NCBI RefSeq assembly: GCF_000478885.1
Contig: NC_022567.1
Location: 1,054,001 to 1,118,000 of the forward strand
Origin: Adlercreutzia equolifaciens DSM 19450
GTDB lineage: Bacteria > Actinomycetota > Coriobacteriia > Coriobacteriales > Eggerthellaceae
Direction of reading: 5' to 3'
Length of the DNA: 64,000 bases
Shown: one piece after another, positions 9,115-18,392 of the stretch
How positions within the stretch are numbered: the first letter of the stretch is position 1
Layout of the letters: the number at the start of each line of letters is the position of its first letter
The notes under the pieces: model-generated
Database searches by the model: none
The model's input: the letters and a program-made list of their open reading frames with translations, nothing else
What the model was told of the DNA's origin: nothing
Made by a program: the position numbers and the translations under genes

Positions 9115-9795
9115 ATGATTAGCATTCCCTACATCATCTGCTCGGTGCTGAGCTTCATTCCGGCCCTCGTGCTGCATGAGGTGGCCCACGGCTTTGCGGC
9201 CTACAAGCTGGGCGACCCCACGGCTAAGCGCTCCGGACGCCTTTCGCTGAACCCGCTCAAGCACATCGACCCCTTCGGCACGGTCATTCTGCCGCTTCTG
9301 CTCATGGTCATGGGCTGGCCAGTGTTCGGCTACGCGAAGCCCGTGCCCTACAATCCGCGCTACTTCAAGGATCCGCGCCGCGACGATGTCATTGTGGGTT
9401 TGGCCGGGCCTTCCGCCAACCTCGCCATGGCCGCGCTGGCCGCTGCAGTGGCGTGGGGCTGCTCGGGGCTCGTCAGCAACCCCACCTTCGCCAACAACGA
9501 GCTGTTCGCTTACTTCTACGTGATGTTCCTGCCCACGTTCGCTCTCGTCAACCTGTACCTTATGTTCTTCAACCTGCTGCCCATCCCGCCTTTGGACGGC
9601 TCTTCCATCTTCGCCATCCTGCTGCCGCCGAAGTACCTGCCGAAGTACTACCAGATCCAGCAGTACGCCTTCCCCGTGTTCATGATCGCCATCGTGGTGC
9701 TGCCCTACGTGTTCAACTTCAACCCGTTCTCGTGGTATCTGGGGGTCACGGCCGGCAATCTGTTCGATCTCATGTTCCCGCCGTTTTTCTCCTAA
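9115..9795 (+). CDS. site-2 protease-like M50 family metallopeptidase
   Basis: A 226-residue multi-spanning membrane protein of the rhomboid-sized M50 group. The zinc site HEVAH (about residue 19) is followed by GDPTAKRSGRLSLNPLKHID. The second metal motif NLLPIPPLDGS lies around residue 155. Such proteins may cut substrates within the membrane, but their bacterial role is mostly undefined. ATG 9115 fits the family N-terminus but lacks a clear ribosome-binding site. An in-frame ATG at 9079 has GGAAGG upstream and would add 12 residues. The gene precedes scpA-scpB-rluB by 15 bp, a common arrangement. Confidence 0.85.
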   Translation: MISIPYIICSVLSFIPALVLHEVAHGFAAYKLGDPTAKRSGRLSLNPLKHIDPFGTVILPLLLMVMGWPVFGYAKPVPYNPRYFKDPRRDDVIVGLAGPSANLAMAALAAAVAWGCSGLVSNPTFANNELFAYFYVMFLPTFALVNLYLMFFNLLPIPPLDGSSIFAILLPPKYLPKYYQIQQYAFPVFMIAIVVLPYVFNFNPFSWYLGVTAGNLFDLMFPPFFS

Positions 9796-9810
9796 GAGAC
9801 GGCGCCGCCC

Positions 9811-10602
9811 ATGTCCTACAAAGTCCGCATCGACAGCTTCGAGGGTCCCTTCGACCTGCTGCTTTACCTCGTGAGCCGCCAGAAGGTGGATATCGGCGCC
9901 ATCTCCATCACCGAGATCGCCGACCAGTACCTCGCCGAGGTGTCGCGCATGGAGACCCTCGATCTGGACGTGGCGAGCGACTTTTTGCTGGTGGCCTCTA
10001 CGCTGCTCGAGATCAAGGCCCAAAGCCTCATCCCGCGCGAGCGCGACGAGCTTGACGACGACTTGGCGGAGCTCGCGCCTTCCGAGGCCCGCGATATGCT
10101 GGTCGAGCGCCTCATGGAATACAAGAAGTTCAAGAATGCCGCCGCGGTGCTCCACAACCGCTTCATCGCCGAGGGTCGCATGCACACGCGCCCCTTCGGC
10201 CCTGATGCCGACTTCCTCGGCCTCATGCCCGACTTCCTGGAAGGGGTGTCGCTGGACGCGCTGGCCTATCAGGCGGCCGCGGCCCTTGCGCGCCGCGAGG
10301 TGTTCCTGCTGGAAAGCGAGCACATTGCCGCCAAGCCCATTCCCGTGGAGGTGCACGTGCGCGCCATCCATCAGCGCATTCGCACGGCCAAGCACCTGCG
10401 TTTCTCGCAGCTTGTGGGCCCGGGCACCCCCAAGGATGTGGCGGTAGTGACGTTTCTGGCCATCCTCGAGCTGTACAAGCGCGTCATGGTGAGGCTCGAG
10501 CAGGACGAGCTGTTCGGCGATATCGCGATCGACTACATCGAGGGTTCGGGCGATTTGCGTTTGGAAGGCGACGACGCCCTCACGTCGGTGGGGGAGGAGT
10601 AG
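9811..10602 (+). CDS. scpA: segregation and condensation protein A
   Basis: A 263-residue kleisin subunit of the SMC condensin that bridges SMC heads and organises the nucleoid. The N-terminus FEGPFDLLLYLVSRQKVDI is the conserved ScpA opening, followed by DFLLVASTLLEIKAQSLIP. The C-terminal winged-helix region includes VVTFLAILELYKR. It is followed 6 bp later by scpB, so the two are co-translated in a stoichiometric pair. The SMC subunit itself lies at 50998-54576. Confidence 0.95.
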   Translation: MSYKVRIDSFEGPFDLLLYLVSRQKVDIGAISITEIADQYLAEVSRMETLDLDVASDFLLVASTLLEIKAQSLIPRERDELDDDLAELAPSEARDMLVERLMEYKKFKNAAAVLHNRFIAEGRMHTRPFGPDADFLGLMPDFLEGVSLDALAYQAAAALARREVFLLESEHIAAKPIPVEVHVRAIHQRIRTAKHLRFSQLVGPGTPKDVAVVTFLAILELYKRVMVRLEQDELFGDIAIDYIEGSGDLRLEGDDALTSVGEE

Positions 10603-10608
10603 AGGCAC

Positions 10609-11589
10609 ATGTTTCAAGGATTGCAGGAAGACCAGCTGGCGGGCGCCCTGGAGGCGATGCTCTTCGTGACCGACGAGCCCGTGGGTACCATCGCGCTTGC
10701 CGAGATGCTCGAGTGCGAGGTGGGCGCGGTGGAGGCGGCGCTCGTGCGGCTGCGGGATGATCTGGAGGCCCGCGGCTCCGGCATCCAGCTGCGCGAAGTG
10801 GCCGGCGGCTGGCGTTTGTTCACGCATCCGGCCTACCACGAGCTCATCGAGAAGTACGTGCTGTCCTGGGATACGCGCAAGCTTTCCGCGGCGGCCATGG
10901 AGACGCTGGCCATCGTGGCCTATACCCAGCCGGTGACCCGTGCCGGGGTGGCCTCGGTGCGCGGCGTGAACTCCGACAGCTCCATCAACTCGCTGGTGGA
11001 GAAGGGGCTCGTGCGCGAGGTGGGTACAGAAGACGCGCCGGGCAACCCGGTGCTCTACGGCACGACTCGGGGCTTTCTGGAGAAGTTCGGTCTGCGCAGC
11101 CCTGCCGACCTGCCCGATTTGGCCGATTTCGCGCCCGATGCGGAGACGCGTCGGCTCATCACGGAGCGGTTGTCGGCCACGCGCAAGGACGCGGTTGTCT
11201 CCAACGAGCAGGCCCGCACCATGGCCCGCGCGCTCATGGGCGAGGACTTCGAGGCCGACGACGGCGAGGCCATGCTATCTGACGAGGAGCTGGCCCAGGG
11301 CACGGATGCGGCGGCCGAGGTGCTCGCGGACGCCCTGGAGGAGGAGCGCGGGGAGGAAGCGGCAGCGATAGCAGCTGGTCGAGCGAAGATCGAGGACGAC
11401 GAGGCTGCCGAGGCTGCTGGGGGTGGCGCGGATACTGGAGCTGCCCGCATCGCCGTGCCCGGCGCTGCCGCCGACGCGCTCGGCACCGCAGACGCCGACG
11501 CCATGTTCGCTCGCGCCATCGCATCCACGCTAGGCGTCGTCGACAAGATCGACTTCGACTCCCTCGTCTTCGAGACCGACGACGAGTAG
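10609..11589 (+). CDS. scpB: segregation and condensation protein B
   Basis: A 326-residue partner of ScpA with tandem winged-helix domains. Family signatures are LEAMLFVTDEPV at the N-terminus and AAMETLAIVAYTQPVTRAGV, with VRGVNSDSS. The conserved domain ends near residue 180. The remaining 140 residues are acidic and alanine-rich, much longer than in typical ScpB (about 190-200 residues) and probably disordered. It is followed 10 bp later by the pseudouridine synthase gene. Confidence 0.93.
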   Translation: MFQGLQEDQLAGALEAMLFVTDEPVGTIALAEMLECEVGAVEAALVRLRDDLEARGSGIQLREVAGGWRLFTHPAYHELIEKYVLSWDTRKLSAAAMETLAIVAYTQPVTRAGVASVRGVNSDSSINSLVEKGLVREVGTEDAPGNPVLYGTTRGFLEKFGLRSPADLPDLADFAPDAETRRLITERLSATRKDAVVSNEQARTMARALMGEDFEADDGEAMLSDEELAQGTDAAAEVLADALEEERGEEAAAIAAGRAKIEDDEAAEAAGGGADTGAARIAVPGAAADALGTADADAMFARAIASTLGVVDKIDFDSLVFETDDE

Positions 11590-11599
11590 GTCCCCCGCC

Positions 11600-12427
11600 A
11601 TGGCCGAAATGAGGTTGCAGAAGTTTCTGGCTCGGGCCGGGGTGGCCTCGCGGCGCCATGCCGAGGAACTGATCGTGGCTGGTCGCGTGACCGTGAACGG
11701 CGCGCGAGTGACCGAGATGGGCGTAAAAGTTGATCCTGCTGCGGACGTGGTGGCCGTGGACGGTGCGCCCGTCGCGCTGCCCGAGGAGAACGCCACGTTC
11801 CTGCTGCACAAGCCCGCCGGCTACGTGACCACCATGAGCGATCCCCAGGGGCGCCCCACCGTGGCTGCGCTCATGGCCGACGAGCTGCTCGCCCATCCGG
11901 GGCTTTTCCCCGTGGGGCGGCTGGACACCGACACTACGGGGCTTCTGCTGTTCACCGACGACGGGCAGCTGGGCCATGGCCTTCTGCACCCGCGACGCCA
12001 TGTGGAGAAGACGTATCTGGCCCTGGTGGAAGGGGTGCCCGACGCGGGCGACGTGCGGCGCTTGCGCGAAGGGGTTCTGCTGGATGACGGCCCCACGCTG
12101 CCGGCGGCCGTGCGCGTGCTCGAGGGCGCCGACGCCTGCCGGGCCGCGCAGCTTATCGGCGAGGGGGCCGGAGCCAGCGGGTACCGCCAGCGCCACGGGG
12201 GCAAGCGCGGCCGCGACGCGCTGGCCGCCAGGGGATCTTACGTGGAAGTGCGCCTGCGCGAGGGCCGCAACCGCCAAGTGCGTCGCATGCTGGAAGCCGT
12301 GGGGCATCCGGTGATCGCCCTGCACCGCGAGGCCTTCGGCCCGCTCGTCCTGGGGGATCTGCCCCGGGGCGCCTCGCGTCCGCTCGCGGAAGAGGAAGTG
12401 GCGCGCCTCAAGGAGCTCGCGTCCTAG
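11600..12427 (+). CDS. RluB/RsuA-family pseudouridine synthase
   Basis: A 275-residue rRNA pseudouridine synthase. An S4 RNA-binding domain occupies residues 3-60 (RLQKFLARAGVASRRHAEEL, VTVNG). It is followed by the catalytic motif GRLDTDTTGLLLFTDDG, whose first aspartate is the nucleophile, and by VRLREGRNRQVRRM. Homologues modify 23S rRNA near position 2605 (RluB) or 16S rRNA position 516 (RsuA); position downstream of scpAB favours RluB. It is the last gene of the M50-scpA-scpB cluster. Confidence 0.9.
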   Translation: MAEMRLQKFLARAGVASRRHAEELIVAGRVTVNGARVTEMGVKVDPAADVVAVDGAPVALPEENATFLLHKPAGYVTTMSDPQGRPTVAALMADELLAHPGLFPVGRLDTDTTGLLLFTDDGQLGHGLLHPRRHVEKTYLALVEGVPDAGDVRRLREGVLLDDGPTLPAAVRVLEGADACRAAQLIGEGAGASGYRQRHGGKRGRDALAARGSYVEVRLREGRNRQVRRMLEAVGHPVIALHREAFGPLVLGDLPRGASRPLAEEEVARLKELAS

Positions 12428-12644
12428 CTCGGGCGCCGGCGAGGGCTTGGTTTGGCCCATGTTCCGGCGTCTGCGAGTATCTGAGCCGATCCGCGTCCCG
12501 GCGCGATCCGCGACGCGCGCCAACGTCGACCTCTTGTCGGGGCGCGGGTCGCAGCCGGCTTTCTTATAGATCGCAAGAATGGCAGTATCGGCAAATCTGA
12601 TCGAAATCACCAACATTTTGGGATGCCGCGTCGGCGTCAGCGCT

Positions 12645-12650
12645 TATAAT
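12645..12650 (+). promoter_or_regulatory. putative -10 box for panBCD
   Basis: A TATAAT hexamer (GCTTATAATACG context) lies 68 bp upstream of panB. No convincing -35 box is seen at 16-18 bp. The rest of the 290-bp gap after rluB shows no gene or clear riboswitch. Confidence 0.5.
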
Positions 12651-12717
12651 ACGCGCCAGTGAAGGATACCGTTGCACCCGGGAGGGCTCGGGGCGACAGG
12701 ATCGAAAGGAAGTAACC

Positions 12718-13542
12718 ATGAGTGTTACCGTATCGACGTTTCTCAAAATGAAGGCCGAGGGCAAGAAGATCTCGATGATCACCGCCTACGACTACACCAC
12801 GGCACGGCTCGTGGACGAGTCCGGCATTGATTCCATCCTCGTCGGCGACTCGCTCGGCAACGTCATGCTCGGTCTGGGCGACACCGTATCGGTGACGATG
12901 GAGGACATGATCCACCACGGGGCCGCCGTGGCCCGCGGCACGAAGAACGCACTCGTCGTCGTCGATATGCCCTTCATGTCGTATCAGTCCAGCGTCTACG
13001 ACGCGGTGGTGAACGCCGGCCGCCTCATGAAGGAGGCGCGCGCCAACGCCGTGAAGCTGGAAGGCGGCGTGGAGGTGGCGGACCGCATCCGCGCCATCGT
13101 CGACTGCCAGATCCCCGTATGCGCCCATATCGGCCTTACGCCCCAGGGCATCAACGCGCTGGGCGGCTTCAAGGTGCAGGGCAAGACGGCCGATTCGGCC
13201 CGCAAGCTTCTGGAAGACGCCCACGCCGTGGAGGAGGCCGGCGCCTTCGCCGTGGTCCTCGAGGCCATCCCCGCCGAGCTTGCCGAGCGCGTGTCGGCGG
13301 AGCTGACCATCCCCACCATCGGCATCGGCGCCGGCGCGGGCTGCGACGGCCAGGTGCTCGTGAACCAGGACATGCTCGGCATGTTCCACGACTTCACGCC
13401 GAAGTTCGTGCGCCGCTTCGCCGAGGTGGGCGACGTCATGCTCGAGGCCTACCGCGCCTACGACGCCGCTGTGAAGGACGGCTCGTTCCCCGCCGCCGAG
13501 CACACCTACGCCGCTCCTGCGGGCGTGCTGGAAAACCTCTAG
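12718..13542 (+). CDS. panB: 3-methyl-2-oxobutanoate hydroxymethyltransferase
   Basis: First committed step of pantothenate synthesis: adds a hydroxymethyl group from methylene-tetrahydrofolate to 2-oxoisovalerate. It is 274 residues long, as usual. Signatures include KISMITAYDYTTARLVDESG, DSILVGDSLGNVMLG, the metal-binding Asp of that segment, AHIGLTPQ, and IGIGAGAGCDGQVLV near the C-terminus. An AAGGAAG ribosome-binding site precedes the ATG. It is the first of the panB-panC-panD run. Confidence 0.96.
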   Translation: MSVTVSTFLKMKAEGKKISMITAYDYTTARLVDESGIDSILVGDSLGNVMLGLGDTVSVTMEDMIHHGAAVARGTKNALVVVDMPFMSYQSSVYDAVVNAGRLMKEARANAVKLEGGVEVADRIRAIVDCQIPVCAHIGLTPQGINALGGFKVQGKTADSARKLLEDAHAVEEAGAFAVVLEAIPAELAERVSAELTIPTIGIGAGAGCDGQVLVNQDMLGMFHDFTPKFVRRFAEVGDVMLEAYRAYDAAVKDGSFPAAEHTYAAPAGVLENL

Positions 13543-13552
13543 GAGGCCGGCC

Positions 13553-14404
13553 ATGGAGATCATTCGCACTGTTGCGGACATGAAGGCCCGCGCGGCCGCC
13601 TGGAAGGCCGAGGGGCTCTCCATCGGGCTCGTGCCCACCATGGGGTCGCTGCACGAGGGCCACGAGAGCCTCATGGACGCCGCCCGCGAAGCGAGCGACC
13701 GCGTCGTCGTCTCGGTATTCGTCAACCCCATCCAGTTCGGGCCGGGCGAGGACTACGAGGCCTACCCGCGCGATCTCGAACGCGACGCGCGCATCTGCGA
13801 GCGCCACGGCGTCGACGTCGTCTTCCACCCGGAAGTGGACGACATGTACGCCCCGGCCCACAACACCTTCGTGGTCATGGAAACGCTCACCGACTCGCTG
13901 TGCGGCGCCTCGCGCCCGGGGCACTTCCGCGGTGTGTGCACGGTGGTCACGAAGCTCTTCAACATCGTGCAGCCGCATCGCGCCTTCTTCGGGCAGAAGG
14001 ACGCCCAGCAGCTCGCCATCATCAAGCGCATGGTGGCCGACTTGAACATGAACGTGACCGTCGTCGGCTGTCCCATCGTGCGCGAGGCCGACGGTCTGGC
14101 CAAAAGCTCGCGTAACGCCTACCTGAGCGCGGAGGAGCGCCAGGCGGCTCTCGTGCTGTCGCGGGCCATCTTCGCCGGGAAGGCGGCCGTGGAGGCGGGG
14201 GAGCGCGACGCCGCGGCGCTCAAGGCGCTCATGGGCGGCATCATCGAGGCTGAGCCGCTCGCGCGCATCGATTACGTGGAAGTCGTCGACGGTGTGACCA
14301 TGCAGCCGACCGACGCCATCGGCGCCATGGCGCTCGTGGCCATGGCCGTCTACATCGGGAGCACGCGCCTCATCGACAACTTCCTGTACGAGGAAGGGGA
14401 ATAG
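13553..14404 (+). CDS. panC: pantothenate synthetase
   Basis: ATP-dependent condensation of pantoate with beta-alanine. It is 283 residues long. The nucleotidyl-transferase motif LVPTMGSLHEGHESL includes the HxGH-type signature. VSVFVNPIQFGPGEDY, FFGQKDAQQLAII and the KMSKS-like VREADGLAKSSRN follow. A GGAGGCC ribosome-binding site overlaps the end of panB 10 bp upstream. It is followed 3 bp later by panD. Confidence 0.96.
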   Translation: MEIIRTVADMKARAAAWKAEGLSIGLVPTMGSLHEGHESLMDAAREASDRVVVSVFVNPIQFGPGEDYEAYPRDLERDARICERHGVDVVFHPEVDDMYAPAHNTFVVMETLTDSLCGASRPGHFRGVCTVVTKLFNIVQPHRAFFGQKDAQQLAIIKRMVADLNMNVTVVGCPIVREADGLAKSSRNAYLSAEERQAALVLSRAIFAGKAAVEAGERDAAALKALMGGIIEAEPLARIDYVEVVDGVTMQPTDAIGAMALVAMAVYIGSTRLIDNFLYEEGE

Positions 14405-14407
14405 CCC

Positions 14408-14806
14408 ATGCTGCTGAACGTCCTGAAGGGGAAGATCCACCGCGCCCGGGTGGTGCAGGCCGAGCTCGATTACGTCGGCTCCATCACCGTGGACATGGCT
14501 CTGGCCGAGGCAGCGGGCATCTTGGAGTACGAGAAGGTGCAGGTCGTCGATATCGACAACGGCAACCGCTTCGAGACCTACGTCATCGCCGGCGAGCCGG
14601 GCAGCGGCATGATCTGCGTGAACGGCGCGGCGGCCCACTGCGTGGAGCCGGGGCACAAGGTCATCATCATGTGCTACGCGCAGATGACTCCCGAGGAGTT
14701 CGCCGATCCCGACAACGCCCCGCGCGTGGTGTTCGTGGATGACGACAACCGCATCGCCCGCGTCACCCGCTACGAGAAACACGGACGTTTGGAAGATATG
14801 CAGTAG
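14408..14806 (+). CDS. panD: aspartate 1-decarboxylase
   Basis: Makes beta-alanine for the PanC reaction. The 132-residue precursor is expected to self-cleave at Gly-Ser to make the pyruvoyl group; the site is LDYVGSITVD around residues 24-25. Other family features are KGKIHRARV at the N-terminus, VVDIDNGNRFETYVI and NGAAAHCVEPGHKVIIM. The three contiguous pan genes supply the whole pantoate/beta-alanine branch apart from the reductase, which may be the next gene. Confidence 0.96.
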   Translation: MLLNVLKGKIHRARVVQAELDYVGSITVDMALAEAAGILEYEKVQVVDIDNGNRFETYVIAGEPGSGMICVNGAAAHCVEPGHKVIIMCYAQMTPEEFADPDNAPRVVFVDDDNRIARVTRYEKHGRLEDMQ

Positions 14807-14826
14807 CGGCTTTTACGAATTCGTCC

Positions 14827-14965
14827 GAGAAGAGCCGCGCGGCATTCCAATTCGCTCAGACAGTCCTCGATGGTATCGAAGGCCCCATGGTGGCCGCATC
14901 CCTGAAACGTTGCGCCTTCGATACCGTCTGCGGAACTCGCTCGGTTGGAACGCCGCGCGTCTCCT
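14827..14965 (+). repeat. palindromic element, copy 2
   Basis: An element of about 139 bp between panD and the panE-like gene. Outer arm GCCGCGCGGCATTCCAA pairs with TTGGAACGCCGCGCG. Cores CGCTCAGACAGTCCTCG and CTGCGGAACTCGCT flank the inner stem GGTATCGAAGGC/GCCTTCGATACC. That stem is identical in copies 3 and 4. Confidence 0.85.
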
Positions 14966-15002
14966 CCCTGCATTGCCATCGTTGAATAGCAAGGAGGCTC
15001 CT

Positions 15003-15947
15003 ATGAAGCCTATTGAAAATGTCGCCATTGTCGGGTTCGGGTCGCTGGGGGCCATGTATGCCGGCTGCTTCGGGGCCGCCATGGGGCCCGAGCGCGTTTT
15101 CGTGGTCGCCGATACGGCCCGCACCGAGCGCTACCGCGCCGAGGCCGCCACGTTCAACGGCGAGCCCATCCGCGTCACCTATCTGACCTACGATGAGGCT
15201 GCCGAGCGCGCCGCGGAGGAACCCTTCGACGCCGTGCTGTACGCCGTGAAGTACGGTGCGCTGCCCGAGGCCATCGAGCAGTCGGCGCCGCTCATCGGCT
15301 CCGATACCGCCATCATCTCGGTGCTCAACGGCGTCACGAGCGAGGAAGTTCTCGCCGAGCGCTTCGGGTGGGATCGCGTCCTTTTGTGCGTCGCCCAGCA
15401 GATGGACTCCCGCAAGGAGGGCGCCACGGTGACCGCCGGCTGCGTGGGCGTGATGGCCCTGGGCGTCCACGATGCCGAGGACGCGGCCCAGCGGGCGAAC
15501 CTCGAGCGCGTCACGGAATGGCTCACCGCCATCGACCAGCCCTTCATCACGCCGGATGACATCCGGCACCAGCTGTGGGGCAAGCTCATCTGCAACGTGG
15601 GGGTGAACCAGGCCTGTGCCGTCTACGACTGCTGCTTCAGCGGCATCCACGCACCCGGCGAGGCGCGCGAGGCCATGATCGCCGCCATGCGCGAGGTGGC
15701 GGCGGTGGGCCGGGCGGAAGGCGTGGGTCTCACCGAAGAGGACGTGGCCTACTGGCTCGACATCATCGACCACTTGAACCCGGAGGGTCTGCCGAGCCTG
15801 CGCCAGGATGTGCTGGCGCGGCGTCCCACGGAGGTGGAGCTCTTCTCGGGCACCATCAACCGCCTGGGCGCGGCCCACGGCATCCCCACGCCGCAAAACG
15901 AGCGCTTCTACGCCGCCATCAAGGAGCTCGAAAGCTCCTTCTCGTAG
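15003..15947 (+). CDS. ketopantoate reductase family protein (PanE-like)
   Basis: A 314-residue NADPH-dependent 2-dehydropantoate 2-reductase family member. The Rossmann motif is VGFGSLGAMYAG at the N-terminus. The catalytic lysine lies in WGKLICNVGVN, with ELFSGTINRLG in the C-terminal helical domain. Its place just after panBCD suggests it completes pantoate synthesis, although the family also contains reductases of other substrates. The start is ATG 15003 with AAGGAGG upstream. The stop codon TAG lies within the first bases of a short palindromic repeat (15944-15967). Confidence 0.85.
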   Translation: MKPIENVAIVGFGSLGAMYAGCFGAAMGPERVFVVADTARTERYRAEAATFNGEPIRVTYLTYDEAAERAAEEPFDAVLYAVKYGALPEAIEQSAPLIGSDTAIISVLNGVTSEEVLAERFGWDRVLLCVAQQMDSRKEGATVTAGCVGVMALGVHDAEDAAQRANLERVTEWLTAIDQPFITPDDIRHQLWGKLICNVGVNQACAVYDCCFSGIHAPGEAREAMIAAMREVAAVGRAEGVGLTEEDVAYWLDIIDHLNPEGLPSLRQDVLARRPTEVELFSGTINRLGAAHGIPTPQNERFYAAIKELESSFS

Positions 15948-15967
15948 GGGCGAACCTCGGTTCGCCC
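15944..15967 (+). repeat. short palindromic repeat GTAGGGGC..., copy 2
   Basis: GTAGGGGCGAACC followed by TCGGTTCGCCC. The TAG within it is the stop codon of the PanE-like gene. It forms an inverted pair with the copy at 15994-16019. Confidence 0.6.
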
Positions 15968-15993
15968 TCGTCAAGCATGTTAATCTCGCCTGA

Positions 15994-16019
15994 GAGGGGC
16001 GACCAAGGTCGCCCCCTAC
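15994..16019 (-). repeat. short palindromic repeat, copy 3 (inverted)
   Basis: GAGGGGCGACC followed by AAGGTCGCCCCCTAC, exactly the reverse complement of the copy at 45045-45070. With copy 2 it could form a larger hairpin after the PanE-like gene. Confidence 0.6.
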
Positions 16020-16127
16020 GGTTGGGTTGCGGGCCCTTTCAAGTTCACCGTCGAGTTACGTTCTCGTGACCGCTTGTTTTCAGTGATAAACTGACGCAGG
16101 AATAACAAGCATGCACAAGGACGGCTT

Positions 16128-18392
16128 TTGGAGCGCAGAAAGTACATCGCCATCGTATCGGCCGCGGCGGTCGTCATCGTCGTCGCGGTCTGCGTCTACC
16201 TGGCCCAACTCTCCGCGACGGTCGCCGGCAACCTCATGACCTCCGTGGACGAGATATCCCGCCACGACGTGGAGACCATCGAGGGCACGCTGAACAATTG
16301 CTACGCGCGCCTGGGCTCGGTGGCCGACCGCCTCGAGGTCTACGACGTGCAGACGGTGCACGAGGCCCAGGAGCAGCTGAACCTGGAGGCGGCCTCGTCG
16401 GCCATGTTCAACGCGGTCTATCTCATGGAAGCCGACGGCACGCTCTACAGCAGCTCGTACGTGAGCCTCGATGCCGACGAGCACGCCTACGACGAGCTCA
16501 TGGAAGACGGGCGCGAGCACTTCGCCATGCTCTACGACGACGAGAACGGCCGGCTGGAAACCACCAAGGAGTCCCTCATCTTCGGCATCCGTCTGCCCGA
16601 TACGGAAATCGGCGGGCGAACCTTCGTGGCCATGCTCGCCCGCAGCGACTTGTCCACCATCTCCAGCCAGCTGGTCATCGAGAGCTTCGACGGCCAGGGC
16701 GTCTCCTCGGTCGTGAACGCGCGGGGCTATTACATCGTGAGCGCCAGCCCTGCCACCGACCTCGCCGGGCGCGACAACTTCTACGACACGCTCGAGGCCG
16801 GGCGCATCGACGACGGCGTCACGGTGGAGGACATCCGCCGCAACATCGCCGCGGGCGAGAGCTTCGTCATCAATTGCACGACGAGCGCCGGCGAGGATCT
16901 CGTCATGTCCTTCGCGCCGGTCGCAGGTACCGAGTGGTCGTTCATCATGACGGTTCCGACGGAGGTGTTCAGCCAGCGCTTCGCCCCCTTTATCGCCATG
17001 ACGGTGGGCATGCTCGGGGCCATGGTGGCGGTCATCTCCATCATGCTGGCGGTCATCTACCGGTTCATGAGGCAGTCGATCCAGGCTCGGGCGGAGGCCG
17101 TCGCGCGCACGGAGTTCCTTTCGAACATGAGCCACGAGATCCGCACGCCCTTAAACGGCATCATCGGCCTGAACCATCTGATGGAGCGGCACGTGGACGA
17201 CGCCACCGCCATGCGCGACTACGTGAATCGGCTCGGCAAGGCCGCCCAGTACCTGCTATCGCTCGTGAACGACATCCTGGACATGTCGAAGCTGCAGGCC
17301 GGCAAGGTCGATTTGACGAGCGAGCCTTTCGACGTGAACGCGCTGGTCGACAATGTCTGCGAGATGCAGCGCGGGCCCATGGCTGACCGCGGGATCCGCT
17401 TCGAGCTGTCGCGCACGGTCGAGCACCCGTGGCTTCGAGGCGACGAGGTGCGCCTGTCGCAGGTTCTCATGAACATCCTGTCGAATGCGGTGAAGTTCAC
17501 GCCCGAGGACGGCCGCATCACCATGAAGGTGCACGAGGCGGTGTACGCGTCGGGGAATGAGGCCGTGCTCACGGTGTCGATCGCCGATACCGGCTGCGGC
17601 ATGACCAAGGAGTTCGCTGAGCATGTCTTCGACGCCTTCACGCAAGAGCGCAACCGCAACAGCGATTCCCAGAAGGGCACGGGGCTGGGCATGTCCATCA
17701 GCTACCTGCTCATGACGCAGATGGGCGGCTCCATCACGGTGGAAAGCGAGCCGGGGTGCGGTTCCTGCTTCACCGTCATCGTGACGCTTCCCACTGTCGC
17801 GAATGGTGATGAGCTGACGCCTGCCCAGGCGCCCTCGCTGATTTCGTCGAGTGCAGAAGGCGCGGAAGGCGTGGGAGGCGCAGAATGCGCGGAAAAGGTG
17901 GAGGCCGAAACCGCCGAAACCGTCGAAACCGTCGAAGCCTCCGGGGCCCCCGGAGCCGTTCGGGCCGTCTCCTCGCCGTCTGGTGCCGAAGCCGCTCGGG
18001 CGCCCGTCGAGATCCTCGTGGCCGAGGACAACGAGCTGAACGCCGACATCATCTCGTCCATCCTCACCGAGGAGGGCTTCTCCATCACCGTGGCCGAAAA
18101 CGGCGAGGAGGCCGTGCGCCTGTTCTCCGAATCGCCGGCGGGGCATTTCGCGGCCATCCTCATGGACGCCCAGATGCCGGTCATGGACGGCTACGAGGCC
18201 TCTCGCGCGATCCGCGATCTGAAGCGAGCCGATGCCAAGACGGTGCGCATCTTCGCTTGCACGGCCTCCACGTTCGCCGAAGATCGCAATCGCGCTCTGG
18301 CATCGGGCATGGACGACTTCCTCAGCAAGCCTTTGAACGTGACGGTCATGCTGCAAAAGCTTGAGGCCGTTCGGAAGGGCGGTGCCTCATGA
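16128..18392 (+). CDS. hybrid sensor histidine kinase with extracytoplasmic sensor domain
   Basis: A 754-residue membrane kinase. A transmembrane helix at about 6-28 and another at about 288-312 enclose a 260-residue extracytoplasmic domain of the Cache type. The HisKA motif FLSNMSHEIRTPLNGIIGL carries phospho-acceptor His336. It is followed by a HATPase domain (N box and GTGLGMSISY), an Ala/Glu-rich linker, and a C-terminal receiver with Asp680 in ILMDAQMPVMDG. No DNA-binding output is present. The start is TTG 16128, supported by AAGGA 6 bp upstream and by the need for the first membrane helix. Its last codons overlap the solute-binding protein gene by 4 bp (ATGA), so the two are translationally coupled. 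Confidence 0.9.
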   Translation: MERRKYIAIVSAAAVVIVVAVCVYLAQLSATVAGNLMTSVDEISRHDVETIEGTLNNCYARLGSVADRLEVYDVQTVHEAQEQLNLEAASSAMFNAVYLMEADGTLYSSSYVSLDADEHAYDELMEDGREHFAMLYDDENGRLETTKESLIFGIRLPDTEIGGRTFVAMLARSDLSTISSQLVIESFDGQGVSSVVNARGYYIVSASPATDLAGRDNFYDTLEAGRIDDGVTVEDIRRNIAAGESFVINCTTSAGEDLVMSFAPVAGTEWSFIMTVPTEVFSQRFAPFIAMTVGMLGAMVAVISIMLAVIYRFMRQSIQARAEAVARTEFLSNMSHEIRTPLNGIIGLNHLMERHVDDATAMRDYVNRLGKAAQYLLSLVNDILDMSKLQAGKVDLTSEPFDVNALVDNVCEMQRGPMADRGIRFELSRTVEHPWLRGDEVRLSQVLMNILSNAVKFTPEDGRITMKVHEAVYASGNEAVLTVSIADTGCGMTKEFAEHVFDAFTQERNRNSDSQKGTGLGMSISYLLMTQMGGSITVESEPGCGSCFTVIVTLPTVANGDELTPAQAPSLISSSAEGAEGVGGAECAEKVEAETAETVETVEASGAPGAVRAVSSPSGAEAARAPVEILVAEDNELNADIISSILTEEGFSITVAENGEEAVRLFSESPAGHFAAILMDAQMPVMDGYEASRAIRDLKRADAKTVRIFACTASTFAEDRNRALASGMDDFLSKPLNVTVMLQKLEAVRKGGAS

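Noticed and set aside
12428..12717. Possible riboswitch upstream of panB
   Set aside because: Only a -10 hexamer is clear; no known aptamer pattern was recognised.
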